DNA of 53,804 nucleotides from Allocoprococcus comes (GCF_013300725.1 NZ_JAAIMM010000025.1:1-53804), one strand, 5' to 3'. Positions 42,629 through 51,070 are shown, counted from the first letter of the stretch. The notes: generated by a model not told the origin, from the letters alone. Translations and numbers: made by a program.

Positions 42629-44332
42629 TTGGCAGTATTAAAAATTGTTCCGAAGTTATATCAGGAAAAAATATCTGAGAAATTAAAGGAAGAAATATCT
42701 TTAGTTACAAATGGAGAAGCAAAATACTATAACCGGTTATACAAATTTTTTCAGTATACCGATATACAGTGTACTGCAGATATTAACTATGAAACGAGAA
42801 AAATGTATATGGATTCTCTTGAAAAAGAGGATATTTCAGAAAAATATAAAGCGGAATTACTGAGCTTATTTGATCGTTTAAAAATAGAAAATATGCCGGA
42901 TGTCTATTCACAAGGAACCCCCTTCTCTGTAGAACAGGAGTTTTTTAAGCAAGACAAATTGTTTTTGCTGTATGTCCCCAATAAGAAGAAAGCACAATCT
43001 TTCCGTCAGGTGGTTGATAAGAATGATTTGTTATGGGACTTAACGAGGATACATTCATCACAGTTGGTGCGACAGACAAAAATATTGCTGTGTGAAATTC
43101 TGAATATGGATAAGGTACAAAGACATCGAAGATATTTTTTAGAACCATTAAAAGCACTTATACGGTTTTGCGATAAGTACGGAATAGATGATATTGAAGA
43201 AATGGAACAGGCAGACGAAAACAGATTTTATCTGTATTTAAACAAGGAGTCGGAAATTATAAAAAAACAGGCTTCTAAGATTGTTGAGTTTGCGAGAAGA
43301 ACGTTATTTCTAACAGATTCAGAGACAAATTGGCGAGCGTGTATCTGGTATATGGATAGGTTTCAGTTTGATAAATCGAGAATCAATGCCAGTTCACCTG
43401 TTAAAAGCCTTTCATTTATTAATATTTACGAAAAAGAAAATCGTTGGTATTTACAATTATACGCAAAATATTTGGTCGGGATATCTGATCTGTCTTTATC
43501 AAATATCCGAAATACAATAAGTTTTATTTCACAATTTTTAAAATATCTGGATGGACAGAGTAAGAAAGTAACTGAACTGGCGATGCAAGATATAGCGGAT
43601 TATGTGTCTGTTTTGGATGAGTCCGATATTAAGTATTCCACTTTTAACCGATATATCACACATATGCATACATTTCTACAGTTTTTGAAAATGAAAAATA
43701 TTGAAGTGTTGAAGTTTTATCCGGAACGATTTTTAAAAAAAGGTTTTTCGGAACACAATGAAAGAAGTGTTCCAGAAAAAACAATTGCTCATCTGATTAA
43801 GGAGCTGCCGGCATTCCCAGAGCATTTACAGTTGATGTATTTGATTTTGCTTTGCACAGGAATTAGGAAAAGCGAGGTTTGTACAATAAAATCGGGAGCC
43901 TTTTATTCACAAGGCAATGAGAATTGGATGCGCATATATCAAAGCAAAATGCGGAGAGAAAAAGTTATTCCTGTTCCCAGTCTATTGGTTGGACTGGTGA
44001 ATGATTATGAAAAAAAGTACGGAATAAAAAATGGGGAGTATTTATTCAAAAATAAAAAGGGTGGTGCATTTAATGGACAGACATTTTCAAATCAGATGAT
44101 TCGGGAGTGTAAGGTTCGTGGGATTGCCTGCGGAGATTATATCTTTAGAGCACACGATTACAGACATAACCTTGCAACTTCAATGTACGGAAATGGGGTT
44201 TCTATACAAGGGGTACGAGATTATCTAGGACATTCAAGTGAGAATATGACAAAACAGTACATTGATTTCATGCCGAACGTATTGTATCGGCTGAAGATAA
44301 ATATTTCTCTAAAAATCAGTCATTTAAATTGA
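42629..44332 (+). CDS. Tyrosine recombinase 2 of a trio (Tn554 TnpB-like)
   Basis: 567 residues, TTG start after AAGGAAGGAGGG. The long N-terminal half is of unknown fold. The core-binding domain spans about 265-370, and the catalytic domain has Arg in LCTGIRKSEVCTI, HDYRHNLAT, LGHSSENMTKQYIDF with the Tyr in QYI. It starts 18 bases after recombinase 1 ends. The size and order match the second recombinase of Tn554-type modules. Confidence 0.85.
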   Translation: MAVLKIVPKLYQEKISEKLKEEISLVTNGEAKYYNRLYKFFQYTDIQCTADINYETRKMYMDSLEKEDISEKYKAELLSLFDRLKIENMPDVYSQGTPFSVEQEFFKQDKLFLLYVPNKKKAQSFRQVVDKNDLLWDLTRIHSSQLVRQTKILLCEILNMDKVQRHRRYFLEPLKALIRFCDKYGIDDIEEMEQADENRFYLYLNKESEIIKKQASKIVEFARRTLFLTDSETNWRACIWYMDRFQFDKSRINASSPVKSLSFINIYEKENRWYLQLYAKYLVGISDLSLSNIRNTISFISQFLKYLDGQSKKVTELAMQDIADYVSVLDESDIKYSTFNRYITHMHTFLQFLKMKNIEVLKFYPERFLKKGFSEHNERSVPEKTIAHLIKELPAFPEHLQLMYLILLCTGIRKSEVCTIKSGAFYSQGNENWMRIYQSKMRREKVIPVPSLLVGLVNDYEKKYGIKNGEYLFKNKKGGAFNGQTFSNQMIRECKVRGIACGDYIFRAHDYRHNLATSMYGNGVSIQGVRDYLGHSSENMTKQYIDFMPNVLYRLKINISLKISHLN

Positions 44333-44344
44333 AAGGAGCAGAAG

Positions 44345-45853
44345 ATGATGAAAGGTAATATTAATTTGATTTCGTATGACTGTTATCAACAAGCTACAGA
44401 AAAACAGTTGGCAGGGCTGAAATGGAAGGAAAACAGGGTGTACTACATATCTGAGATTCATAATGAAAAGATACAGGATGAGATTTATGGGTATATCGAT
44501 GATAGATGTAGACGTTTGTCATTATCAACAGTAGTAAATGATATTTACAGATTTGATCTGTTGAAAGAATTTCTGAATGAGAAGTGTACAAGTTGTAGCA
44601 GCATTACTGATAAAAAATGGGAAGAACTGGAGAGAAGTTATAAAGCATTTTTATATAAAAAAGGATTGGCGCTGTACGTTAGAAGAAATAGACCGGATAG
44701 GCGGAATGTTGAGCAGCAAAGTAGCGCTCAGGTTTCTTTTCTGAAAATGTATTATGAGTATGTTGTGAAGTGTAAAACAGCAGATATTCCAGAAAATGAA
44801 AAAGATGTATGGGATATGAGAAAGTTGGATATTGTGCCAAGGAGTAATCCGATTCGTGGAAGATATAGATTAGATTTTCGTGAGATCAGGCAGAAAGAAT
44901 TTAAAGAGATAATAAAGAAAATATTGTATAGCCACTGCCAGACAAAAGCAATGGGTAGTATAAAAGGTGAATTGCGTGGATTCCGTCGGTTTGCTAGTTT
45001 CATGTATGATCGATTCCCAGAAGTAAAGCACTTTACAGAAATTAGCAGGGATATGATAGAAGATTATCTGGTTTATATAAAAACGGATACCGGTCTTACA
45101 TCAGTCAGTTACACGACAGAGCTGTCGGTTTTGGATAATCTGTTGGATGAAATAGGGCGTGAACTGGAAATAGAAAATATATGCAACCTTTTTCTGTCCA
45201 GTGATTGCAGAGCATATGATAACGCTTTACCAGAAGCGTATTCAGATGCAGAAATCAGGAGATTTAATTGTGCATTAACAAAATTAAAGCCCCAGTTAGG
45301 CAGATGTTTAATAATACATCAGATGCTCGGTACAAGAATAGAGGATACGTTGACTTTGCGAAGAGATTGCTTATCTGAGAAATCAGGACATTATTTTATA
45401 ACTATTATCCAGCAGAAAACAAGGAAATACAAAAGACCAGTTAGCGATCAGCTGGCAGAATTGATTAGAAAAGCAATAGAAGTTTCAGAAAAGGAGCATC
45501 CAGATTCAGAATATATTTTTCTGCAAGATAATGGAAAATTGTATACAGATTCAATGCTGAAATATCATGTAAATATCATGATTTATGAAAATGATATCAG
45601 GGATGATAAGGGAAATTATTTTGAGTTTCGTACACATCGTTTTAGACATACTTTTGGAGTAAAACTTACAGAAATGAAATTAGATGATGATAGCATTGCA
45701 AGGCTGTTGGGGCATAAGGATACACGAACCATACCACATTATCGGCGGTTAAGAAACGAAGCATTAGCGGAGGATACAAAGGCTGTACGAGATGAAATGA
45801 ATGAATTATTAGCACAATACAGGAGGGAAAAGGAAAATGCAGAAACACGATAA
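44345..45853 (+). CDS. Tyrosine recombinase 3 of a trio
   Basis: 502 residues from ATG 44345 (AAAGGAGCAGAAG upstream). Catalytic residues are Arg in LGTRIEDTLTL, Lys in QQKTRKYKRP, HRFRHTFG, and LGHKDTRTIPHYRR with the Tyr in HYRR. The protein is distinct from the other two, so this is a three-recombinase module rather than a recent duplication. It overlaps the TnpC-like gene by 17 bases. Confidence 0.82.
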   Translation: MMKGNINLISYDCYQQATEKQLAGLKWKENRVYYISEIHNEKIQDEIYGYIDDRCRRLSLSTVVNDIYRFDLLKEFLNEKCTSCSSITDKKWEELERSYKAFLYKKGLALYVRRNRPDRRNVEQQSSAQVSFLKMYYEYVVKCKTADIPENEKDVWDMRKLDIVPRSNPIRGRYRLDFREIRQKEFKEIIKKILYSHCQTKAMGSIKGELRGFRRFASFMYDRFPEVKHFTEISRDMIEDYLVYIKTDTGLTSVSYTTELSVLDNLLDEIGRELEIENICNLFLSSDCRAYDNALPEAYSDAEIRRFNCALTKLKPQLGRCLIIHQMLGTRIEDTLTLRRDCLSEKSGHYFITIIQQKTRKYKRPVSDQLAELIRKAIEVSEKEHPDSEYIFLQDNGKLYTDSMLKYHVNIMIYENDIRDDKGNYFEFRTHRFRHTFGVKLTEMKLDDDSIARLLGHKDTRTIPHYRRLRNEALAEDTKAVRDEMNELLAQYRREKENAETR

Positions 45854-46244
45854 AATGGTAGCACTGGCAAAAGAAAAAAGTGCGGAAATGACGGAAACAG
45901 CAATAACAGCTATTGAAACAATGTATAGAAAAAATATAAAAATTTCAGTTGCTGAACTTACAAAACTAACAGGACTTTCCAGAGGTTTTTTCTATAATAA
46001 TCCGAATGTGAAACAGGTCATGATGGAATTGAAGGAAAAACAACAGGGAATGATATTGCGAAATCCTAAAAGTGATGCTATTGCAAAAGCACAGGAAGCA
46101 CGGATTAAGAGTTTAGAACAGAAATTATCCGATAGTGTTCCGAAAAACGAATATGAAAGTCTTCAGAAAAAATATGAAGAATTACAGGTGAAATATAGTC
46201 AAATGAAAAAGGGAACACTGTTGAAGATGTACGACCAATTATAG
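45837..46244 (+). CDS. TnpC-like coiled-coil accessory (DUF6262 type)
   Basis: 135 residues. An N-terminal HTH-like part (NIKISVAELTKLTGLSRGFF, YNNPNVKQVM) and a C-terminal coiled coil (about 80-130) match the small TnpC proteins that close Tn554-type operons. TnpC influences insertion orientation and frequency there. It is translationally coupled to recombinase 3. Confidence 0.75.
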   Translation: MQKHDKMVALAKEKSAEMTETAITAIETMYRKNIKISVAELTKLTGLSRGFFYNNPNVKQVMMELKEKQQGMILRNPKSDAIAKAQEARIKSLEQKLSDSVPKNEYESLQKKYEELQVKYSQMKKGTLLKMYDQL

Positions 46245-46264
46245 GAAGAAAAGGAGAATATTTT

Positions 46265-46645
46265 ATGCAGAACGAAATTTATGATGAGAAAAATGGACTT
46301 ACTTATATGTTATGTGGTGATTATTATTTGCCAGAATTGGCACTTACAGATATCGAACCAACTTATGGGAAATATGGGATGCTTCGTAAAAGCTATTTAC
46401 AGGAACACAGAAAGGCAAAATATCAAATATTGTTGTTACAAGGAAAACTTGTCGAGCATTTGAATCAGATTGATGCAGAAGCAAGGGATAGAGAAGAACA
46501 ATTAGTAAAACAGATGATGGAGAAAGAAGGAATTACAGAGGAATTAAAAAGGCAAGACAACATGGAATGGACAAGGAGGATGAATACCCTTTGTCATGAT
46601 GCAGAAGAGATGATTTTGACGGAAATGATATACACGAAAGGATAA
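46265..46645 (+). CDS. TnpV-family transposon protein
   Basis: 126 residues. Family features are the N-terminal NGLTYMLCGDYYLPEL, YGMLRKSYLQEHRKAKYQIL, the KLVEHLNQID helix and the C-terminal MEKEGITEELKRQDNMEW and MNTLCHDAEEMILTEMIY. TnpV proteins occur in Tn1549-like and related Firmicutes elements. Their role is unknown. AAGGAGAAT precedes the ATG. Confidence 0.8.
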   Translation: MQNEIYDEKNGLTYMLCGDYYLPELALTDIEPTYGKYGMLRKSYLQEHRKAKYQILLLQGKLVEHLNQIDAEARDREEQLVKQMMEKEGITEELKRQDNMEWTRRMNTLCHDAEEMILTEMIYTKG

Positions 46646-46656
46646 TGAACTGCATT

Positions 46657-46727
46657 GGATAGCAAGAATTTTGCAGCCCGGATAGCAAAAAAGTGGAAGT
46701 CCGGATGGCAAGATTCTTGCTGTCCGG
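46657..46727. repeat. Three tandem 23-bp direct repeats
   Basis: GGATAGCAA at 46657 and 46680 and GGATGGCAA at 46703, exactly 23 bases apart, with a final GGA. The third unit contains GCAAGAT-TCTTGC and, with the flanks, forms a CCGGA...TCCGG palindrome (46701-46727). The period is not a multiple of 3, which argues against coding. Confidence 0.75.
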
Positions 46728-46753
46728 AAAGACAAAAAAGTGAGGGATTAAAA

Positions 46754-47050
46754 ATGTTGGTTAAGTACATAATAAAAGTGTTTTTATATTTAATTCTTGC
46801 AGTAATGACATTGATTCGCTGGTTATTAAAAATTCCGATGATGTTGGGAAATATTTTGCTTTACTTTTTATCAATTATATTTATTCTGACAGGTGTTTTG
46901 AGTTATGGATTTGCATTGGAATCTGCAAGAGAATGTGGGCGAATGATAATAATTGGGATGGCATTTGGTGCAATACCAGACTTTGTCCCATTTTGGGGAA
47001 AAAGTTTAGAGACATTGGTTGCCAAACTGTTAAGTATGACAAATGAATGA
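46754..47050 (+). CDS. Small membrane protein of the element
   Basis: 98 residues from ATG 46754 (GTGAGGG upstream). A longer in-frame reading from 46655 would translate the 23-bp repeats and is rejected. There are two to three hydrophobic helices (about 5-26, 30-47, 55-80). I do not recognise the family, though such small membrane proteins are common at the edge of Tn1549-like modules. A hairpin with GAGGGC/GCTCTC and a T-rich tail follows at about 47064-47098. Confidence 0.6.
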   Translation: MLVKYIIKVFLYLILAVMTLIRWLLKIPMMLGNILLYFLSIIFILTGVLSYGFALESARECGRMIIIGMAFGAIPDFVPFWGKSLETLVAKLLSMTNE

Positions 47051-47099
47051 GAAAGTCAATATGAAAGAGGGCTGTGAAAGGCTCTCTTTTCTTTTTGCA

Positions 47100-47197
47100 A
47101 CTGTGGAATGGCAAGATAATAACGTTATATACAGTGTATATTAAGTACAGATATTGTATTTCTGCATGATGGGAACATAGGGAGTCCATATAAAGGC
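47100..47197. other. Right end and attR junction of element 1
   Basis: ATAACGTTAT and ATATAC-A-GTGTATAT short palindromes at about 47120-47145 are followed by GGGAGTCCATATAAAGGC. The crossover GC is at 47196-47197, then tadA resumes (GATTAATACAGG). AGTCCATATAAAG is the inverted counterpart of the left-end arm. The TATATAACGT motif near the left end (about 27648-27657) also recurs here in reverse. Confidence 0.75.
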
Positions 47198-47717
47198 GAT
47201 TAATACAGGCCATGATGGGTCGATCAGTACCGGTCATGCGAACAGTCCGGATGATATGATGAGCAGATTGTCTACAATGGTACTGATGGGGATTAAACTT
47301 CCGCTGGAAGCAGTTATGCGTCAGATCGCTTCCGGAATCGATATCCTGGTACATCTGGGACGCCTTCGGGATAAGAGCAGGAAAGTATTGGAAATCATGG
47401 AGGTATTGGGATATGAAAAAGGAGAAATCAGGCTTCAACCGTTATTTTCCTTTCAGGAGACGGGAAGTAAGGATGGAAAAATCCAGGGGGAGTGGGTGAA
47501 AAGATCCACGCTTACACGGACGGAAAAACTTATGGCGGCAGGGTATCAGCCGGAAGGAGTATGCCCTGGCAATAACGGAAAGTACTCTTCTGGTGTTTCT
47601 GATCGCCATGCTGTTCTATTCAAGACTGTGGATGATGGCAGTGCTTTTTCCTCTGGGAATGAAGTATTACGAAAGAATGATCCGTCAGGCGGAGGAAAAA
47701 GGGAAGAGACGTTTTGA
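47196..47717 (+). pseudogene. tadA: TadA/CpaF 3' fragment
   Basis: Continues the ATPase exactly where 27621 stops: AINTGHDGSISTGHANSP (His box), DDMMSRLSTMVLMGIKLPLE, IASGIDILVHLGRLRDKSRK, VLEIMEVLGYEKGEI and KRSTLTRTEKLMAAGY. Homologues normally end near this point (about 47546). Here the frame stays open for about 57 more codons across the start of tadB, which suggests a lost stop or a frameshift. Joined with the 5' part, the ATPase would be about 400 residues. Confidence 0.85.
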
Positions 47718-48261
47718 AAGACAGTTCCAGGATGCACTTCAATCACTGGAAGCGCAGCTGAATGTGGGATACTCTATGGAGAACGCAATCAAAGAGGTAC
47801 AGAGAGACCTGCAGATCATGTATGACAGACATGCACTTATTGTACGGGAATTTACGTATATGGTAAGGCAGCTGAATCTGAACGTAACCGCGGAAACTGC
47901 CTGGAAGGATTTTGCTGCAAGGGTAGCACTTCCGGAGGTGGATACATTTGTCACTGTATTTTCTCTGGCAAAGAGAAGCGGAGGCGACAGTATTCTGATC
48001 ATTAAAAATGTGGTTAGACAACTTGGTGATAAAGCGGAAGTAAAAAGAGAAATCGATACCGTAATTGCAGCGAAGAAAATGGAATTTCAGATCATGTCAG
48101 TGATCCCTTTGGGAATTATTGGTTATATGCGTCTGAGCTTTCCGGAATTTATGGCAGGGCTATACGGGAATCTGCCAGGAGCGGCTTTTATGAGTATTTG
48201 TCTTGGAGCTTACATTGCTGCCTGGAGACTTGGATGTAAGATTGTGGAAATCGAGGTATAG
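47593..48261 (+). CDS. tadB: TadB-like pilus assembly membrane protein
   Basis: 222 residues from GTG 47593. The frame is open upstream to 47497 and encodes family-like residues (GISRKEYALAITESTLLVFL), so the true N-terminus is probably earlier, but no normal start codon is there. Membrane helices flank a T2SSF domain (FQDALQSLEAQLNVGYSMENAI, FVTVFSLAKRSGGDSILII). It is the inner-membrane platform protein partnered with TadC. It lies 2 bases before the next gene. Confidence 0.78.
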   Translation: MFLIAMLFYSRLWMMAVLFPLGMKYYERMIRQAEEKGKRRFERQFQDALQSLEAQLNVGYSMENAIKEVQRDLQIMYDRHALIVREFTYMVRQLNLNVTAETAWKDFAARVALPEVDTFVTVFSLAKRSGGDSILIIKNVVRQLGDKAEVKREIDTVIAAKKMEFQIMSVIPLGIIGYMRLSFPEFMAGLYGNLPGAAFMSICLGAYIAAWRLGCKIVEIEV

Positions 48262-48263
48262 AA

Positions 48264-49577
48264 ATGTGGTTTTGTATCGGAATGTATTTCTTTCTCGGAG
48301 TTTGTGCACGGATGTATTTCAAGAAGAAATCTCTTTTCGGAAAATGGGACAGGCTTCTCAGGCAGATATTTCTTTTGATGATGGCGGTGACAAGCCTGGC
48401 ATTTTTGTCGGAAATCGTGCAGAAGACAGGGACGGAAAACTCTGAAACCATGCAGATAAAGCGGAACGGGTACGGGGAAGGACAAAAAGAAGCGGCGCTT
48501 TCTATGCAGGTTGAAGGAGAAAAAAAGCAGGATATAGAAATTCGGGTGTCACCGAAGATTTACAGTGAAAAACGGCTGGAAAAGGAGTTTCAGAAAGCGA
48601 GGGAAGAGCTTGTAAAAGCGATTTCCGGGGAGAATAAGGATCTGTCGCATATAAAGACAGATCTGGATCTGGTAACAGCATTAGACGATTTTCCGTTTTC
48701 GGTTTCCTGGGAACTTAGCAGATATGATGTAATGGATTCGCTTGGGAGACTGGATCAGGAAAAAATCCGGGAAGAAGATCCGGAGAATCAGGGGATTGGG
48801 ATGAATATTACCGGAGTTCTGCATTATGAAGATAAGGTATATCCGTGTGAGATGGATCTGGTTATTTTTGCAGGACAGGAGAAAACGCTTTCCACGAAAG
48901 AGCGGGTTCTGGAACTGGTAAGATCACAGGACAGTGCTACGAGGCAGAAAGCATATTTTACATTGCCTTCCAGTCTGGACGGAAGAAAAATTGCCTGGAC
49001 AGAGGAGAAAGATTCAAAAGTGATTCCGATTCTGATGCTCGGAATGGCGATAAGTATTCTGCTTGTCGGAAGAGAAATACAGAAAGAAAGCAATCGGAAG
49101 AAGACGAGAAAAGAGCAGATGATGCTGGATTATCCGGAAATTATCACAGAGTTTACGATGCTGACCGGTGCCGGAATGACAGCAAAAAATGTGTGGAAAA
49201 GGATTGCGGAAGACTATGGGATCACCAGGGGAAAAACGGGAAGAAAAAGAGAAGCATATGAAGAAATCTGGAAAACCTGGCAGGAAATGAAAAGTGGGAT
49301 TCCGGAGATGGAATGTTATGAAAGATTTGCAAGAAGATGTGATCTGATTCCGTATATGAAAATGGGAGCACTTCTTTCACAGAATCTGAAAAAGGGTGCA
49401 AAAGGAATTTCTGAAATGCTTCGTATGGAGGCAGTACAGGCACTGGAGGACAGAAAGAGCAGGGCGAGACAGCTGGGAGAAGAGGCAGGAACCAGACTTT
49501 TGATCCCAATGCTTTTGATGCTGATCATCGTGATTACGATCGTAGTTGTACCGGCATTTTTGTCGATCCAGGTGTAG
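48264..49577 (+). CDS. tadC: TadC-like pilus assembly protein with an inserted soluble domain
   Basis: 437 residues. Two N-terminal helices (to about 55) are followed by a soluble insertion at about 60-250, predicted outside the membrane by the flanking helices. After a helix at about 252-270 comes the T2SSF-like domain (MMLDYPEIITEFTMLTGAGM, YERFARRCDLIPYMKMGALL, RQLGEEAGTRLLIPMLLM) and a final helix. The C-terminal half is typical TadC. The 190-residue insertion (VSPKIYSEKRLEKEFQKARE and onward) is not usual for TadC and has no name I can give. Confidence 0.75.
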   Translation: MWFCIGMYFFLGVCARMYFKKKSLFGKWDRLLRQIFLLMMAVTSLAFLSEIVQKTGTENSETMQIKRNGYGEGQKEAALSMQVEGEKKQDIEIRVSPKIYSEKRLEKEFQKAREELVKAISGENKDLSHIKTDLDLVTALDDFPFSVSWELSRYDVMDSLGRLDQEKIREEDPENQGIGMNITGVLHYEDKVYPCEMDLVIFAGQEKTLSTKERVLELVRSQDSATRQKAYFTLPSSLDGRKIAWTEEKDSKVIPILMLGMAISILLVGREIQKESNRKKTRKEQMMLDYPEIITEFTMLTGAGMTAKNVWKRIAEDYGITRGKTGRKREAYEEIWKTWQEMKSGIPEMECYERFARRCDLIPYMKMGALLSQNLKKGAKGISEMLRMEAVQALEDRKSRARQLGEEAGTRLLIPMLLMLIIVITIVVVPAFLSIQV

Positions 49578-49588
49578 GAGGTGAGAGA

Positions 49589-49741
49589 ATGAAGGAGGTA
49601 AAAAAGAAGCTGTGGACGGGATGGATCAGAATTCAGAAGATTCTGACGGAAAAAGACGGGATATCAACGGTAGAATTGATCCTTGTACTGGTCGGAATAT
49701 TAACCCCCTATTATGGGGTGAGTATAAAGTGTATAACGTAA
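49589..49741 (+). pseudogene. Flp/Tad prepilin-like gene, truncated by element 2
   Basis: 50 codons with AGGAGGTGAGAGA before ATG 49589. The basic N-terminus runs to EKDGISTVELILVLVGI, a type III prepilin site (Gly, then Ile-Ser-Thr-Val-Glu with Glu at +5) followed by the start of the hydrophobic helix. From about codon 38 the sequence (LTPYYGVSIKCIT, stop) is not pilin-like. The helix is cut short and the pilin cannot form. A pilin-like minor protein (TadE/F) is the alternative reading. Confidence 0.78.
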
Positions 49742-49792
49742 GAATATGTGTATAAATCAAACTCAATATACAGTGAAAGGTGGAAAATGTGT

Positions 49793-50074
49793 ATGAGGTC
49801 AAAGGAAAAAATAGCAGAAGAGATTGTGTTGATTAGATATTATAATGTACTGTTTTATTTATTTTTTAAGACAGGGATGGATGATTTTAAGAGACAATGC
49901 TTGATAAAGAAAATTGATGACGGGGAGTCCATGAGGATGAAACAAATACAAGACTGGTGTCATTGCCATCAGATTCCATTTAAGACCAAATTTACTTATA
50001 GAAAAGATTTTTCTTTCAGAGTTAATTTATGGAATTTGTATTCATATTGTAGGTTTAAGATTGAGCGACAGTAA
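49793..50074 (+). CDS. Left-end small protein of element 2
   Basis: 93 residues from ATG 49793 (GGTGGAAA upstream). GTG 49748 gives a longer version. It is homologous to the protein at 27706-28014: RYYNVLFYLFF, MKQIQDWCHCHQIPFKTKFT, YRKDFSFRVNLWNLYSYCRF. It is basic, with no known domain. Its position mirrors that of its relative in element 1: first gene inside the left end and co-directional with the interrupted tad gene. Confidence 0.65.
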   Translation: MRSKEKIAEEIVLIRYYNVLFYLFFKTGMDDFKRQCLIKKIDDGESMRMKQIQDWCHCHQIPFKTKFTYRKDFSFRVNLWNLYSYCRFKIERQ

Positions 50075-50276
50075 ACTGGATTATGTAGCATAAGAGTGTA
50101 TAGCGTGTCTGTTGTCTGATTTTTGCCATATATAAGTATAGGATACACAAAGAATAGAAAAGAATGTGTATTCAGTTAGATAAGAAAAAAGAACTGGTTT
50201 ATATTCGATAAGAACGATATAGACTAGTTCTTTTTTAAGAGATTATTATATACACAGGGAGTAGGTGAATGTCGAG

Positions 50277-50513
50277 TTACAGCAGACCATCAAAGAATGC
50301 ATTGATATCTGTATGAAAGATCTTTGCCAGAGCGACTAACTCAGACACTTTGATGTTCATGCGGTTTGTTTCCAGTTTGGCATAAGTGCTTTTGGATATG
50401 ACAATACCCATGAGATTCAATTTTGCAATGATCTGGTCTTGCGTTAGATTATTTTTGTATCTAAGAGATTGAATATTTTTACCGATATCCATATCTGGTC
50501 TGATTTTCTGCAT
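50277..50513 (-). CDS. Small XRE-family regulator
   Basis: 78 residues, essentially an HTH_3 domain: DIGKNIQSLRYKNNLTQDQI, IAKLNLMGIVISKSTYAKLE, TNRMNIKVSELVALAKIF. It is leftward, facing away from the cargo genes, as expected for an element repressor. AAGGAGAAC precedes the ATG. Confidence 0.82.
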   Translation of the reverse strand: MQKIRPDMDIGKNIQSLRYKNNLTQDQIIAKLNLMGIVISKSTYAKLETNRMNIKVSELVALAKIFHTDINAFFDGLL

Positions 50514-50631
50514 AATACGTTCTCCTTAAAAAATAAAAGTTTCGTTATTTGGAAACATATATATTGATTCTAATGAGTTAAAAATTTATAATGTTTCGTA
50601 ATAAAGAATTATTTCTGAAAGGGGACAATCT

Positions 50632-51027
50632 ATGACCGAAAGTGAGAAAGAAAAAAAGATTTTCTTGAGTTACTGTGGCAGCAGGGATCAGGAGTTATTG
50701 ATGGGCAGAAAAAAGATGACATTGGGGGATATGGAGAGATTTTCATTTTTAACAGAATTCTTTGGCTTGGAAAGTTATGGAATAAATCTATGGAAAGAGT
50801 TTGGCGATGATGTGGAAGAACCATTGGATGCGCTGATCAAGTTATTAGATGAATGGGAATATGAAAACGATACGTGGATCGATGATGATGGAAGATTAGA
50901 AAGATGGCTGGTTGAATTTCAAAAGCATGCGCCAACGAAAGAGAAAAGAGAGAAGCTCCGAAAAATGATTGATTTAAAATATAAGAAGAGAGGATTACCA
51001 TATCCAACAGAGGCAGACTTCGATTAA
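50632..51027 (+). CDS. Hypothetical acidic protein
   Basis: 131 residues, start ATG 50632 after AAAGGGGACAA. Not recognised. It is acidic and helical (GDMERFSFLTEFFGLESYG, EEPLDALIKLLDEWEYENDT, RLERWLVEFQKHAPTKEK). A terminator-like CAGACTTCG...GTCTGC hairpin follows its end. It is next to the XRE repressor and is divergent from it. Confidence 0.6.
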   Translation: MTESEKEKKIFLSYCGSRDQELLMGRKKMTLGDMERFSFLTEFFGLESYGINLWKEFGDDVEEPLDALIKLLDEWEYENDTWIDDDGRLERWLVEFQKHAPTKEKREKLRKMIDLKYKKRGLPYPTEADFD

Positions 51028-51070
51028 GGGGTCTGCTTTTCTTTCGCTATTTTTGAAGGAGGTGATGCAG

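Larger units (their letters stand above)
27622..47197. mobile_element. Element 1: 19.6-kb integrated mosaic element splitting tadA
   Basis: The boundaries are set by the reading frame of tadA, which is perfect across 27621/47198 (...LQA then INTGHDG). The interior is visibly more AT-rich than the flanks. It carries a large serine recombinase operon, a restriction-modification enzyme, Tn1549-like relics and three tyrosine recombinases. The GC dinucleotide core with symmetric arms points to the serine recombinase as the integrating enzyme. The tyrosine recombinase module may be a nested element or passenger. There is no complete relaxase or coupling protein, so it is not self-transmissible. Confidence 0.88.

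Noticed and set aside
46655-46753. Longer N-terminus for the small membrane protein
   Set aside because: It would translate the 23-bp direct repeats in shifting frames. ATG 46754 has a ribosome site.
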